16,506 nucleotides of DNA from Oscillospiraceae bacterium (GCA_900765125.1 CAAFQL010000014.1:1-16506), one strand, 5' to 3'. Positions 7,173 to 13,236 are shown, counted from the stretch's first letter. The notes: generated from the sequence alone by a model not told the origin. Numbers and translations: made by a program.

Positions 7173-7201
7173 TTGCCAAGCGGGAACAGTTGTGGTATAA
7201 T
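7173..7201 (+). promoter_or_regulatory. Main sigma-A promoter of the S10-spc operon
   Basis: TTGCCA (7173-7178), a 17-base spacer and a perfect TATAAT (7196-7201). Transcription should start near 7208, about 300 bases before the rpsJ start codon. Its -10 is about 130 bases from the divergent pyrophosphorylase -10. Confidence 0.88.
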
Positions 7202-7207
7202 GTGTAT

Positions 7208-7504
7208 TGCGTGATTGCAATAGATATGCGTTGAAGCGAAAGGTTGCTGGCGGTATGTCAGGTAATTTTCGTGGAGTATGTCCGATTTAAAACCGGGCGA
7301 AGCAGGATAATGACACGGTATGTGGTAAAAACAAATGCGTAGAGGTGCATTCTGCGTGTGGGTTTATACTGTGTATGATTATGCCGACTCGGAAAACTGA
7401 AAGTTTTTCGGGTCATTTGTATTATGCCGGGATTGAACACCCGGCGACGTGTAAAACAAATAGATCCTGTGCCCCTCTGAAATTATGTTAAGGAGGCGAA
7501 GACA
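7208..7504 (+). promoter_or_regulatory. Long structured 5' leader of the S10-spc operon
   Basis: About 300 bases without a conventional gene. Visible structure: a hairpin at the very 5' end (TATTGC 7205-7210 with GCAATA 7217-7222); AATGC (7334-7338) with GCATT (7347-7351); a 13-bp hairpin (7386-7398 with 7402-7414, two G-U pairs, GAA loop); GCCGGG (7426-7431) with CCCGGC (7440-7445); and CCTCT (7474-7478) able to cover the rpsJ Shine-Dalgarno GGAGG (7492-7496). None of the hairpins is followed by a U-tract, so a simple attenuator is not evident. Long leaders before rpsJ are known to be feedback targets of L4 in gamma-proteobacteria; whether a ribosomal protein binds here is inference. Short frames inside it are treated under findings. 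Confidence 0.6.
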
Positions 7505-7819
7505 ATGGCAGTCAATGAAAAGATCAGAATTAAGATCAAGGGCTATGAGCACGCAACTGTAGATGCAGCAGCAGCAAAGATTGTTGAAGCAGCTAAGAGA
7601 AGCGGTTCAAGAGTATCCGGTCCGATCCCGCTCCCGACTGACAAGGAAATTATTACCGTACTGAGAGCTACTCATAAGTACAAGGATAGCCGAGAGCAGT
7701 TTGAGATCCGCACACATAAAAGACTTGTGGATGTTATCAGACCGACACAGAAAACAACTGAGGCTCTTCAGAAGCTGGAAATTCCAGCAGGTGTAGACAT
7801 CGTAATGGAGCTGAAGTAA
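7505..7819 (+). CDS. rpsJ: 30S ribosomal protein S10 (uS10)
   Basis: 104 residues, the normal length. S10 sits in the head of the small subunit and also acts as NusE in transcription antitermination. The diagnostic blocks are SGPIPLPT and SREQFEIRTHKRLVDVI, the conserved loop and strand that contact 16S rRNA. The tip of the loop reads RATHKYKDS, the form I know from Bacillus, so it is not a resistance variant. It is the first gene of the operon, with GGAGG 8 bases before the ATG, and is followed by a 102-base gap with structured repeats before rplC. Confidence 0.98.
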   Translation: MAVNEKIRIKIKGYEHATVDAAAAKIVEAAKRSGSRVSGPIPLPTDKEIITVLRATHKYKDSREQFEIRTHKRLVDVIRPTQKTTEALQKLEIPAGVDIVMELK

Positions 7820-7820
7820 T

Positions 7821-7913
7821 TACAGCTTATGCTGTAGAGGTAATGTTGGCAAAAGCCAACCAATAACCGTAAAGGTCAAGTTGATGAAAGGTCAACCAAT
7901 AACCTACAGGAGG
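7821..7913 (+). promoter_or_regulatory. Duplicated hairpin module and possible toggle before rplC
   Basis: Two similar hairpin units follow one another. Unit 1 (7840-7868) has GTTGGC and GCCAAC around AAAA. Unit 2 (7875-7904) has GTTGA and TCAAC around TGAAAGG. Both end in the identical 12 bases CAACCAATAACC (7857-7868 and 7893-7904). Before them, TACAGC (7821-7826) can pair with GCTGTA (7831-7836). The same CTGTAG (7832-7837) can instead pair with CTACAG (7904-7909), which overlaps the rplC ribosome binding site AGGAGG (7908-7913). The sequence shows the complementarity; a regulatory role is inferred. Confidence 0.5.
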
Positions 7914-7921
7914 AAAAATAA

Positions 7922-8554
7922 ATGCAGAAAGCAATTATCGGCAAGAAGATCGGCATGACGCAGATTTTCGATGAGTCCGGCAAGGTTATCCCGGTAACTG
8001 TTGTAGAAGCAGGTCCTTGTGTTGTTGTTCAGAAGAAGACAATCGAGAATGATGGCTATGCAGCAGTACAGATAGGATTTGGCGAAGTTAAGGCCAAGAA
8101 CGTAAATAAGCCGATGAAGGGCCACTTCGACAAGGCAGAGGTTGCAGCAAAGAAGACTCTGAAGGAATTCAAGCTTGAAGGCTGCGACGGCATGAACGTT
8201 GGAGATATTATTAAGGCTGACACATTCGCAGTAGGCGACAGCGTTGATGTTAGCGGCACCAGCAAGGGTAAAGGTTTTGCCGGCGCAATCAAGCGTCATA
8301 ATCAGCACAGACTTAAGGAAACTCATGGTACAGGTCCTGTACACAGAGAAGCAGGCTCAATGGGTGCTTGTTCATCTCCATCCCGTATTTATAAGGGCAA
8401 GGGTATGCCGGGTCATATGGGTGCTGAAAAGGTAACCGTACAGAATCTGGAAGTTGTAAAGATTGATACAGAGAATAATCTCATCGCTGTAAAGGGCGCA
8501 ATTCCGGGCGCTAAGGGCAGCATTGTTACAATCGTAAACAGCGTTAAGGCGTAA
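7922..8554 (+). CDS. rplC: 50S ribosomal protein L3 (uL3)
   Basis: 210 residues, typical. L3 is an early assembly protein whose extension reaches the peptidyl transferase centre. It begins with IGKKIGMTQIFDESGKVIPV, the usual uL3 start. The long loop is seen from GTSKGKGFAGAIKRHNQHRL through REAGSMGACSSPSRIYKGKG and PGHMG. AGGAGG is 8 bases before the ATG. It follows the structured gap after rpsJ and is 17 bases before rplD. Confidence 0.98.
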   Translation: MQKAIIGKKIGMTQIFDESGKVIPVTVVEAGPCVVVQKKTIENDGYAAVQIGFGEVKAKNVNKPMKGHFDKAEVAAKKTLKEFKLEGCDGMNVGDIIKADTFAVGDSVDVSGTSKGKGFAGAIKRHNQHRLKETHGTGPVHREAGSMGACSSPSRIYKGKGMPGHMGAEKVTVQNLEVVKIDTENNLIAVKGAIPGAKGSIVTIVNSVKA

Positions 8555-8571
8555 GAAAGGAGGCAACACAA

Positions 8572-9198
8572 ATGGCAAAGATTTCAGTTTTTGATATGGC
8601 AGGTAAGGCTGTTTCTGAAACAGAGCTTGCAGATGCTGTCTTTGGAATTACACCGAACGAAGCAGTAATGCACGCAATGGTAGTTAACTATCTTGCAAAT
8701 CAGCGTCAGGGCACACAGTCCACACTTACTCGTACAGAAGTTCGTGGCGGCGGCAGAAAGCCTTGGAGACAGAAGGGAACAGGTCATGCAAGACAGGGTT
8801 CCATCAGAGCTCCTCAGTGGACACACGGTGGTGTGGCACTTGGTCCAAAGCCGAGAGATTATCGTTATGCACTGAACAAGAAGGTTCGCAGACTTGCAAT
8901 GAAGTCCGCACTTTCCACAAAGGTTCTTGATAATAACATGATCGTACTTGATACACTGGCTGTAGATGCATACAAGACAAAGACGATTGTTGAAATGCTG
9001 AAGGCACTGAACGTAGAAGGCAAGGCACTGATCGTTACAGCTGAAGCAAACGGCAAGGTAATCAAGAGTGCTGCAAATATCAAGGGCGTAAAGACAGCTG
9101 CTGTCAACACCCTGAATGTATACGACATCCTGAACTATGACAAGTTCATCGTTTCTAAGGACGCTGTTGCAAAAATCGAGGAGGTGTATGCAAAGTGA
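8572..9198 (+). CDS. rplD: 50S ribosomal protein L4 (uL4)
   Basis: 208 residues. L4 helps line the peptide exit tunnel and in E. coli represses its own operon through the S10 leader. The tunnel loop (about 45-90) is intact: RTEVRGGGRKPWRQKGTGHA, then RQGSIRAPQW. I see no macrolide-resistance change in the KPWRQKGTG block. AAGGAGG in the 17-base gap after rplC sets the start. Its stop codon overlaps the GTG start of rplW by four bases (GTGA, 9195-9198), implying coupled translation. Confidence 0.98.
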   Translation: MAKISVFDMAGKAVSETELADAVFGITPNEAVMHAMVVNYLANQRQGTQSTLTRTEVRGGGRKPWRQKGTGHARQGSIRAPQWTHGGVALGPKPRDYRYALNKKVRRLAMKSALSTKVLDNNMIVLDTLAVDAYKTKTIVEMLKALNVEGKALIVTAEANGKVIKSAANIKGVKTAAVNTLNVYDILNYDKFIVSKDAVAKIEEVYAK

Positions 9199-9506
9199 AA
9201 GCACCGCAGGACATCATTCTGACACCGGTAATCACCGAGAAGAGCGTAGACGGTATGGCTGAAAGCAAGTACACCTTTAAGGTTGCAAAGAATGCAAACA
9301 AGGTAGAGATTGCAAAGGCTGCTGAAGCTCTGTTTAATGTAGAGGTTGTTAAGGTAAACACCATGAACTGCATTGGACGCACTAAGCGTGTAGGCCGTTA
9401 TGTTGGCAAGAAGGCTGACTATAAGAAGGCTATCATTACTATCAATCCAGAGCCTACAGAAAAGAAGCGTAAGGGCACCATCGAATTCTTCGACGGTATG
9501 TTCTAA
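9195..9506 (+). CDS. rplW: 50S ribosomal protein L23 (uL23)
   Basis: 103 residues. L23 sits at the tunnel exit and is the docking point for trigger factor and the signal recognition particle. It begins MKAPQDIILTPVITEKSVDG and has the conserved YTFKVAKNANKVEI and the RTKRVGRYVGKKADYKKA loop. The start is GTG at 9195: GGAGGTG lies about 8 bases upstream inside the last rplD codons, and the reading overlaps the rplD stop. A 73-base gap with alternative hairpins follows. Confidence 0.97.
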   Translation: MKAPQDIILTPVITEKSVDGMAESKYTFKVAKNANKVEIAKAAEALFNVEVVKVNTMNCIGRTKRVGRYVGKKADYKKAIITINPEPTEKKRKGTIEFFDGMF

Positions 9507-9510
9507 TAGA

Positions 9511-9571
9511 GACTGTTAAATAGAAGCAGTCAGGTATGGGAGTAATGCTCCCGATAAGAGCATTTAAGGAG
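9511..9571 (+). promoter_or_regulatory. Hairpins in the rplW-rplB gap, two mutually exclusive
   Basis: GACTG (9511-9515) can pair with CAGTC (9527-9531). GGGAG (9538-9542) can pair with CTCCC (9548-9552). Alternatively ATGCTC (9545-9550) pairs with GAGCAT (9558-9563), and these last two stems share the CTC at 9548-9550, so only one can form. AAGGAG for rplB begins at 9566, 3 bases beyond the second alternative. There is no U-tract, so this is not a terminator. Confidence 0.45.
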
Positions 9572-9579
9572 TGAAATAA

Positions 9580-10413
9580 ATGGCAATTAAAACCTATAAG
9601 CCGACTACCCCGTCTCGCCGTAATATGACAGTAACAGATTATTCTAAGCTGTCAAAGGTAGAGCCGGAGAAGAGCTTGCTCGAGCCGATGAAGAAAAATT
9701 CCGGTCGAAACAGCTACGGCAGAATCACCGTTCGTCACAGAGGCGGCGGTAATAGAAGAAAGTATCGTGTAATCGACTTTAAGAGAACAAAGGACGGCAT
9801 GAATGCACAGGTTCTTACTCTTGAGTACGATCCGAACAGAAGCGCATTTATCGCACTGATTCAGTACGAGGATGGCACAAAGAGCTACATTCTGGCAGCT
9901 GAAGGCATGAAGGTCGGCGACACAGTTCGTTCTGGTGCTGACGCAGACATCAAGCCGGGTAATGCACTGCCGATGAGTGCAATTCCAGTTGGTACATTTA
10001 TCCACGGCATTGAGCTTTATCCTGGTAAGGGTGCACAGTTGGTAAGAAGCGCAGGCAATATGGCACAGCTCATGGGTAAGGAAGAAAAGTATGCGCTTGT
10101 AAGACTTCCTTCCGGCGAAATGAGAAAAGTACCTGTAAACTGCCGTGCATCTATCGGTCAGGTATCAAACATTGACCACGAAAATGTAAGCTATGGTAAG
10201 GCTGGACGTATGCGTCATAAGGGTTGGAGACCTACAGTAAGAGGTTCCGTAATGAACCCATGTGATCACCCACACGGTGGTGGTGAAGGTAAGTCACCTA
10301 TCGGACGTCCGGGTCCTGTAACACCTTGGGGCAAGCCAGCTCTGGGTTATAAGACCAGAAAGAAGCATAATCCTTCCGATAAGTATATCGTAAAGCGCCG
10401 CAACGGTAAGTAA
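9580..10413 (+). CDS. rplB: 50S ribosomal protein L2 (uL2)
   Basis: 277 residues. L2 is a primary 23S rRNA binder needed for subunit association and peptidyl transferase activity. It begins MAIKTYKPTTPSRRNMTVTD. The hallmark loop near residues 226-250 reads NPCDHPHGGGEGKSPIGRPG followed by PVTPWGKPALG; His230 corresponds to the functionally important histidine of E. coli L2. The tail is basic (KYIVKRRNGK). AAGGAG lies 8 bases before the ATG. rpsS follows after 21 bases. Confidence 0.98.
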   Translation: MAIKTYKPTTPSRRNMTVTDYSKLSKVEPEKSLLEPMKKNSGRNSYGRITVRHRGGGNRRKYRVIDFKRTKDGMNAQVLTLEYDPNRSAFIALIQYEDGTKSYILAAEGMKVGDTVRSGADADIKPGNALPMSAIPVGTFIHGIELYPGKGAQLVRSAGNMAQLMGKEEKYALVRLPSGEMRKVPVNCRASIGQVSNIDHENVSYGKAGRMRHKGWRPTVRGSVMNPCDHPHGGGEGKSPIGRPGPVTPWGKPALGYKTRKKHNPSDKYIVKRRNGK

Positions 10414-10434
10414 GGGGAAAGGAGGAACAGATTC

Positions 10435-10719
10435 ATGAGCAGAAGCATCAAGAAGGGACCATACGTACAGGAGGTCCTGATGAAGAGAGTAATGGCTATG
10501 AATGAAGCCGGCGAAAAGAAAGTGCTCAAGACTTGGAGCCGTTCGTCCACCATTTTCCCGGATTTCGTAGGACACACATTTGCCGTACACGATGGTCGTA
10601 AGCACGTTCCGGTATATGTAACAGAGGACATGGTTGGCCACAAGCTGGGCGAATTCGCACCAACAAGAACATTCAAGGGCCACGCAGGTTCTAAGACATC
10701 AAATAACGGCAAGAAGTAA
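10435..10719 (+). CDS. rpsS: 30S ribosomal protein S19 (uS19)
   Basis: 94 residues, typical. S19 lies in the head of the small subunit with S13 and contacts the A-site finger. It starts MSRSIKKGPYVQEVLMKRV. The conserved core includes WSRSSTIFPDFVGHTFAVHD and GRKHVPVYVTEDMVGHKLGE, with FAPTRTFKGHAG near the end. AAAGGAGG lies about 9 bases before the ATG. The gene is 20 bases before rplV. Confidence 0.98.
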   Translation: MSRSIKKGPYVQEVLMKRVMAMNEAGEKKVLKTWSRSSTIFPDFVGHTFAVHDGRKHVPVYVTEDMVGHKLGEFAPTRTFKGHAGSKTSNNGKK

Positions 10720-10739
10720 TTGCGGAAGGAGGAGTTCAA

Positions 10740-11075
10740 ATGGAAGCAAGAGCATATCTGAGAAATGCTCGCATTGCGCCGAGAAAGGTACAGATTGTAC
10801 TTGATCTGATTAGAAACAAGCCTGTTGATATTGCACTGGCAACACTGGACCTCACCCCAAAGGCAGCTAGCCCTATGCTGGCAAAGCTTTTGAAGTCCGC
10901 TATTGCAAACGCAGAGAACAACCACAGCATGAACAAGGATAATCTTGTTGTAGCAGAGTGCTATGTTACTCCGGGTCCGATCATGAAGAGGATTCAGCCG
11001 AGAGCACAGGGCAGAGCATTCCGCATTTACAAGAGAACTTCACACATCACTATTGTTCTGAAAGAAGAAGAATAA
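10740..11075 (+). CDS. rplV: 50S ribosomal protein L22 (uL22)
   Basis: 111 residues. L22 contributes a beta-hairpin to the exit tunnel wall. It starts MEARAYLRNARIAPRKVQIV, and the hairpin region reads GPIMKRIQPRAQGRAFRI (about 80-97) without the deletions or duplications known from macrolide-resistant strains. It ends in acidic KEEE. GGAGGAG about 5 bases before the ATG sets the start. rpsC follows after 18 bases. Confidence 0.98.
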   Translation: MEARAYLRNARIAPRKVQIVLDLIRNKPVDIALATLDLTPKAASPMLAKLLKSAIANAENNHSMNKDNLVVAECYVTPGPIMKRIQPRAQGRAFRIYKRTSHITIVLKEEE

Positions 11076-11093
11076 TCCCAAGGAGGTTTAGAT

Positions 11094-11888
11094 ATGGGCC
11101 AGAAGGTTAATCCACACGGTCTCCGTGTTGGTGTCATTAAGGATTGGGATTCACGCTGGTTTGCGAATAAGGCTGATTTCGGCGATATGCTGGTAGAAGA
11201 TTATAACGTTCGTAAGTTCATCAAGAAGAACCTGTATGCAGCAGGCGTTCCAAAGATCGAAATTGAACGTTTCGCAGATAAGGTAAGAATCCACATTCAT
11301 TGTGCAAAGCCGGGCGTAGTAATAGGCCGTGGCGGTGCAGAGATCGACAAGCTGCGTGTTCAGCTCGAAAAGATGATGGGCAAGCAGGTATATGTAAACA
11401 TCGTAGAGGTTAAGCAGCCTGATATGGATGCTCAGCTAGTAGCCGAAAAGATCGCACTGGATCTGGAAAACAGAGCATCTTTCCGTCGTGCAATGAAGCA
11501 GTCCATCGGCCGTGCAATGCGCATGGGTGCAAAGGGTATCAAGACAATGGTTTCCGGTCGTCTGGGCGGCGCAGAAATCGCACGTTCTGAGACATACCAT
11601 GAAGGTACTATTCCGCTGCAGACAATTCGTGCAGATATCGATTATGGTACAGCTGAGGCTCATACCACATATGGTCGTCTGGGCGTAAAGGTATGGATCT
11701 ATAAGGGCGAAGTTCTCAAGGGTGACGCTGCTAAGGCTGCTGCACAGAGAGAAAAGATCGAGAGAAAGTCCCGTGATAACAACCGTGGCGGCAGAGATGA
11801 CAGAAGACGTCGTGACAACCGCAATGGTGACAGAAGAAACGGCGGCAACTTCCGTCGTGACGCTAAAAAAGAAGGAGGTAACCAGTAA
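11094..11888 (+). CDS. rpsC: 30S ribosomal protein S3 (uS3) with a long Arg/Gly/Asn-rich tail
   Basis: 264 residues, longer than the usual 210-235. S3 lies at the mRNA entry channel, where it takes part in mRNA unwinding. The N-terminal part starts MGQKVNPHGLRVGVIKDWDS. The KH domain has its GxxG loop as GRGG (78-81), and the S3 C-domain (about 120-205) includes GRLGGAEIARSE and TTYGRLGVKVWIYKGEV. From about residue 218 comes a highly charged tail with RGGRDDRRRRD, GDRRNGGNFRR and KKEGGNQ, probably disordered and RNA-binding. The last codons also encode the AAGGAGG ribosome binding site of rplP, whose ATG overlaps the TAA by one base. Confidence 0.97.
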   Translation: MGQKVNPHGLRVGVIKDWDSRWFANKADFGDMLVEDYNVRKFIKKNLYAAGVPKIEIERFADKVRIHIHCAKPGVVIGRGGAEIDKLRVQLEKMMGKQVYVNIVEVKQPDMDAQLVAEKIALDLENRASFRRAMKQSIGRAMRMGAKGIKTMVSGRLGGAEIARSETYHEGTIPLQTIRADIDYGTAEAHTTYGRLGVKVWIYKGEVLKGDAAKAAAQREKIERKSRDNNRGGRDDRRRRDNRNGDRRNGGNFRRDAKKEGGNQ

Positions 11889-12313
11889 TGCTGCTTCCGA
11901 AGAGAGTAAAATATCGTCGTGTCCACAGAGGACGTATGACAGGTAAGGCATACAGAGGAAACTTTGTAAGCAATGGTGATTTTGGTCTTCAGGCACTGGA
12001 GCCGGCATGGATCACCTCAAACCAGATTGAAGCTGCCCGTATCGCAATGACACGTTACATCAAGCGTGGCGGTCAGGTATGGATCAAGATTTTCCCGGAT
12101 AAGCCGGTAACAAAGAAGCCTGCTGGTACTCGAATGGGTTCTGGTAAAGGTGCACCGGAATACTGGGTAGCAGTAGTTAAGCCGGGTCGTGTAATGTTTG
12201 AAATTGCAGGCGTACCGGAAGAGACAGCAAGAGAGGCAATGCGTCTTGCAATGCACAAGCTGCCTATTAAGTGTAAGTTTATTACAAAGGCTGAAGAAGG
12301 AGGCGAGCAGTAA
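11888..12313 (+). CDS. rplP: 50S ribosomal protein L16 (uL16)
   Basis: 141 residues. L16 sits between the peptidyl transferase centre and the central protuberance, and helps position A-site tRNA. It starts MLLPKRVKYRRVHRGRMTGK. Conserved parts are GGQVWIKIFPDKPVTKKPAG and TRMGSGKGAPEYWVAVVKPG, which includes the loop that approaches the tRNA. The ATG overlaps the rpsC stop (TAATG, 11886-11890), and its own stop overlaps the rpmC start in the same way (12311-12315). Its tail EEGGEQ contains the rpmC ribosome binding site. Confidence 0.98.
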   Translation: MLLPKRVKYRRVHRGRMTGKAYRGNFVSNGDFGLQALEPAWITSNQIEAARIAMTRYIKRGGQVWIKIFPDKPVTKKPAGTRMGSGKGAPEYWVAVVKPGRVMFEIAGVPEETAREAMRLAMHKLPIKCKFITKAEEGGEQ

Positions 12314-12516
12314 TGAAGGCAACTGAAGTAAAGGCTATGACAGTTGATGAACTGAATTCCAAGCTGGGTGACCTGAAGGAAGAGCTCTTCGCACTTCGTT
12401 TCCAGCTTGCAGCTAATCAGCTGGAGAATACAGCTCGCATTAAGGCTGTTAAGAAAGATATTGCACGTGTAAAGACTGCACTCCGCGCTGCGGAAATCCA
12501 GTCCGCACAGCAGTAA
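12313..12516 (+). CDS. rpmC: 50S ribosomal protein L29 (uL29)
   Basis: 67 residues forming the expected helical hairpin. L29 lies near the tunnel exit next to L23. The conserved pattern is MTVDELNSKLGDLKEELFAL followed by RFQLAANQLENTARIKAVKK and DIARVKT. The ATG overlaps the rplP stop by one base, so translation is coupled. A short polar tail (IQSAQQ) follows the second helix. rpsQ starts 15 bases later. Confidence 0.97.
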   Translation: MKATEVKAMTVDELNSKLGDLKEELFALRFQLAANQLENTARIKAVKKDIARVKTALRAAEIQSAQQ

Positions 12517-12531
12517 AAGGAGGGCTTTACA

Positions 12532-12789
12532 GTGGCTGAAAGAAATCTTAGAAAAACAAGAGTCGGCATGGTCGTTAGTGACAAGATGGATAAGACTGTT
12601 GTTGTTGCAATTATTGACAATGTAAAGCATCCGCTTTACAAGAAGATCGTAAAGAGAACAGTACGTCTTAAGGCACACGATGAGAACAACGAGTGCAGAA
12701 AGGGCGACCGTGTAGAGGTAATGGAAACTCGTCCACTGTCTAAGGACAAGAGATGGAGAGTAGTTACCATTCTCGAGAAGGCGAAGTAA
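12532..12789 (+). CDS. rpsQ: 30S ribosomal protein S17 (uS17)
   Basis: 85 residues. S17 is a primary 16S rRNA binder of the small-subunit body. It begins MAERNLRKTRVGMVVSDKMD and contains KTVVVAI, the VKHPLYKKIVKRTVRLKAHD block and RVEVMETRPLSKDKRWRVV, all typical. The start is GTG at 12532 with AAAGGAGG about 7 bases upstream; the next in-frame ATG (residue 13) would remove conserved residues. A 60-base gap with one hairpin separates it from rplN. Confidence 0.97.
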   Translation: MAERNLRKTRVGMVVSDKMDKTVVVAIIDNVKHPLYKKIVKRTVRLKAHDENNECRKGDRVEVMETRPLSKDKRWRVVTILEKAK

Positions 12790-12812
12790 TAGATCGAAGT
12801 TAAGGTAGAGGT

Positions 12813-12829
12813 TTCGCATTAGGTGCGAA
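12813..12829 (+). promoter_or_regulatory. Hairpin in the rpsQ-rplN gap
   Basis: Perfect 6-bp stem TTCGCA (12813-12818) and TGCGAA (12824-12829) around TTAGG, ending 5 bases before the rplN ribosome binding site (AAGGAGG, 12835-12841). There is no U-tract after it. The gap (12790-12849) holds nothing else I can recognise. Confidence 0.45.
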
Positions 12830-12849
12830 GCTGAAAGGAGGAACTCGCT

Positions 12850-13218
12850 GTGATTCAGATGCAGACTTATTTGAAGGTTGCAGACAACACCGGCGCAAAG
12901 GAACTGATGTGCATAAGAGTTCTCGGCGGAACTCGTAGAAGATATGCAAATATCGGCGATGTTGTAGTAGCTTCTGTTAAGAAAGCAACACCCGGCGGCG
13001 TTGTAAAGAAGGGCGATGTTGTAAAGGCTGTAATCGTACGTTCCAAAAAGGGACTGAGAAGAGAAGACGGCACATACATTCGCTTTGATGAGAATGCTGC
13101 AGTTATTATTAAGGAAGACAAGAACCCGAAGGGCACACGTATCTTCGGACCGGTAGCAAGAGAGCTTCGTGAAAAGGATTACATGAAGATTCTGTCTCTG
13201 GCACCGGAAGTACTTTAA
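12850..13218 (+). CDS. rplN: 50S ribosomal protein L14 (uL14)
   Basis: 122 residues, the standard length. L14 forms an intersubunit bridge and is the target of the silencing factor RsfS. It begins MIQMQTYLKVADNTGAKELM and contains RVLGGTRRRYANIGDVVVAS and VRSKKGLRREDGTYIRFDEN, ending SLAPEVL as usual. The start is GTG at 12850, 8 bases after AAGGAGG; the in-frame ATG at codon 4 would clip the conserved first strand. Only 18 bases separate it from the rplX ATG. Confidence 0.97.
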   Translation: MIQMQTYLKVADNTGAKELMCIRVLGGTRRRYANIGDVVVASVKKATPGGVVKKGDVVKAVIVRSKKGLRREDGTYIRFDENAAVIIKEDKNPKGTRIFGPVARELREKDYMKILSLAPEVL

Positions 13219-13236
13219 TCGGAGGTGCCAGGTAAA

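Noticed and set aside
7310..7342. Ten-residue frame MTRYVVKTNA in the rpsJ leader
   Set aside because: The AGGA word is only about two bases from the ATG, too close for efficient initiation, and the frame is short enough to be chance.
7426..7464. GC-rich hairpin in the rpsJ leader as an intrinsic terminator
   Set aside because: The 6-bp stem is followed by GACGTGTAAAACAAAT, with no U-tract, so simple Rho-independent termination is unlikely.
7655..7710. Lysine at the S10 position equivalent to E. coli Val57, a site linked to tetracycline resistance
   Set aside because: The local sequence RATHKYKDSREQF is the normal Gram-positive form (Bacillus has nearly the same), so it is not a resistance change.
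8700..8830. Possible macrolide-resistance changes in L4 (and in L22 at 10975-11030)
   Set aside because: The L4 KPWRQKGTG block and the L22 hairpin have normal length and residues.
13225..13236. GTG as the start of rplX
   Set aside because: This GTG is part of the ribosome binding site GGAGGTG itself. The ATG at 13237 has correct spacing and gives the usual L24 start.
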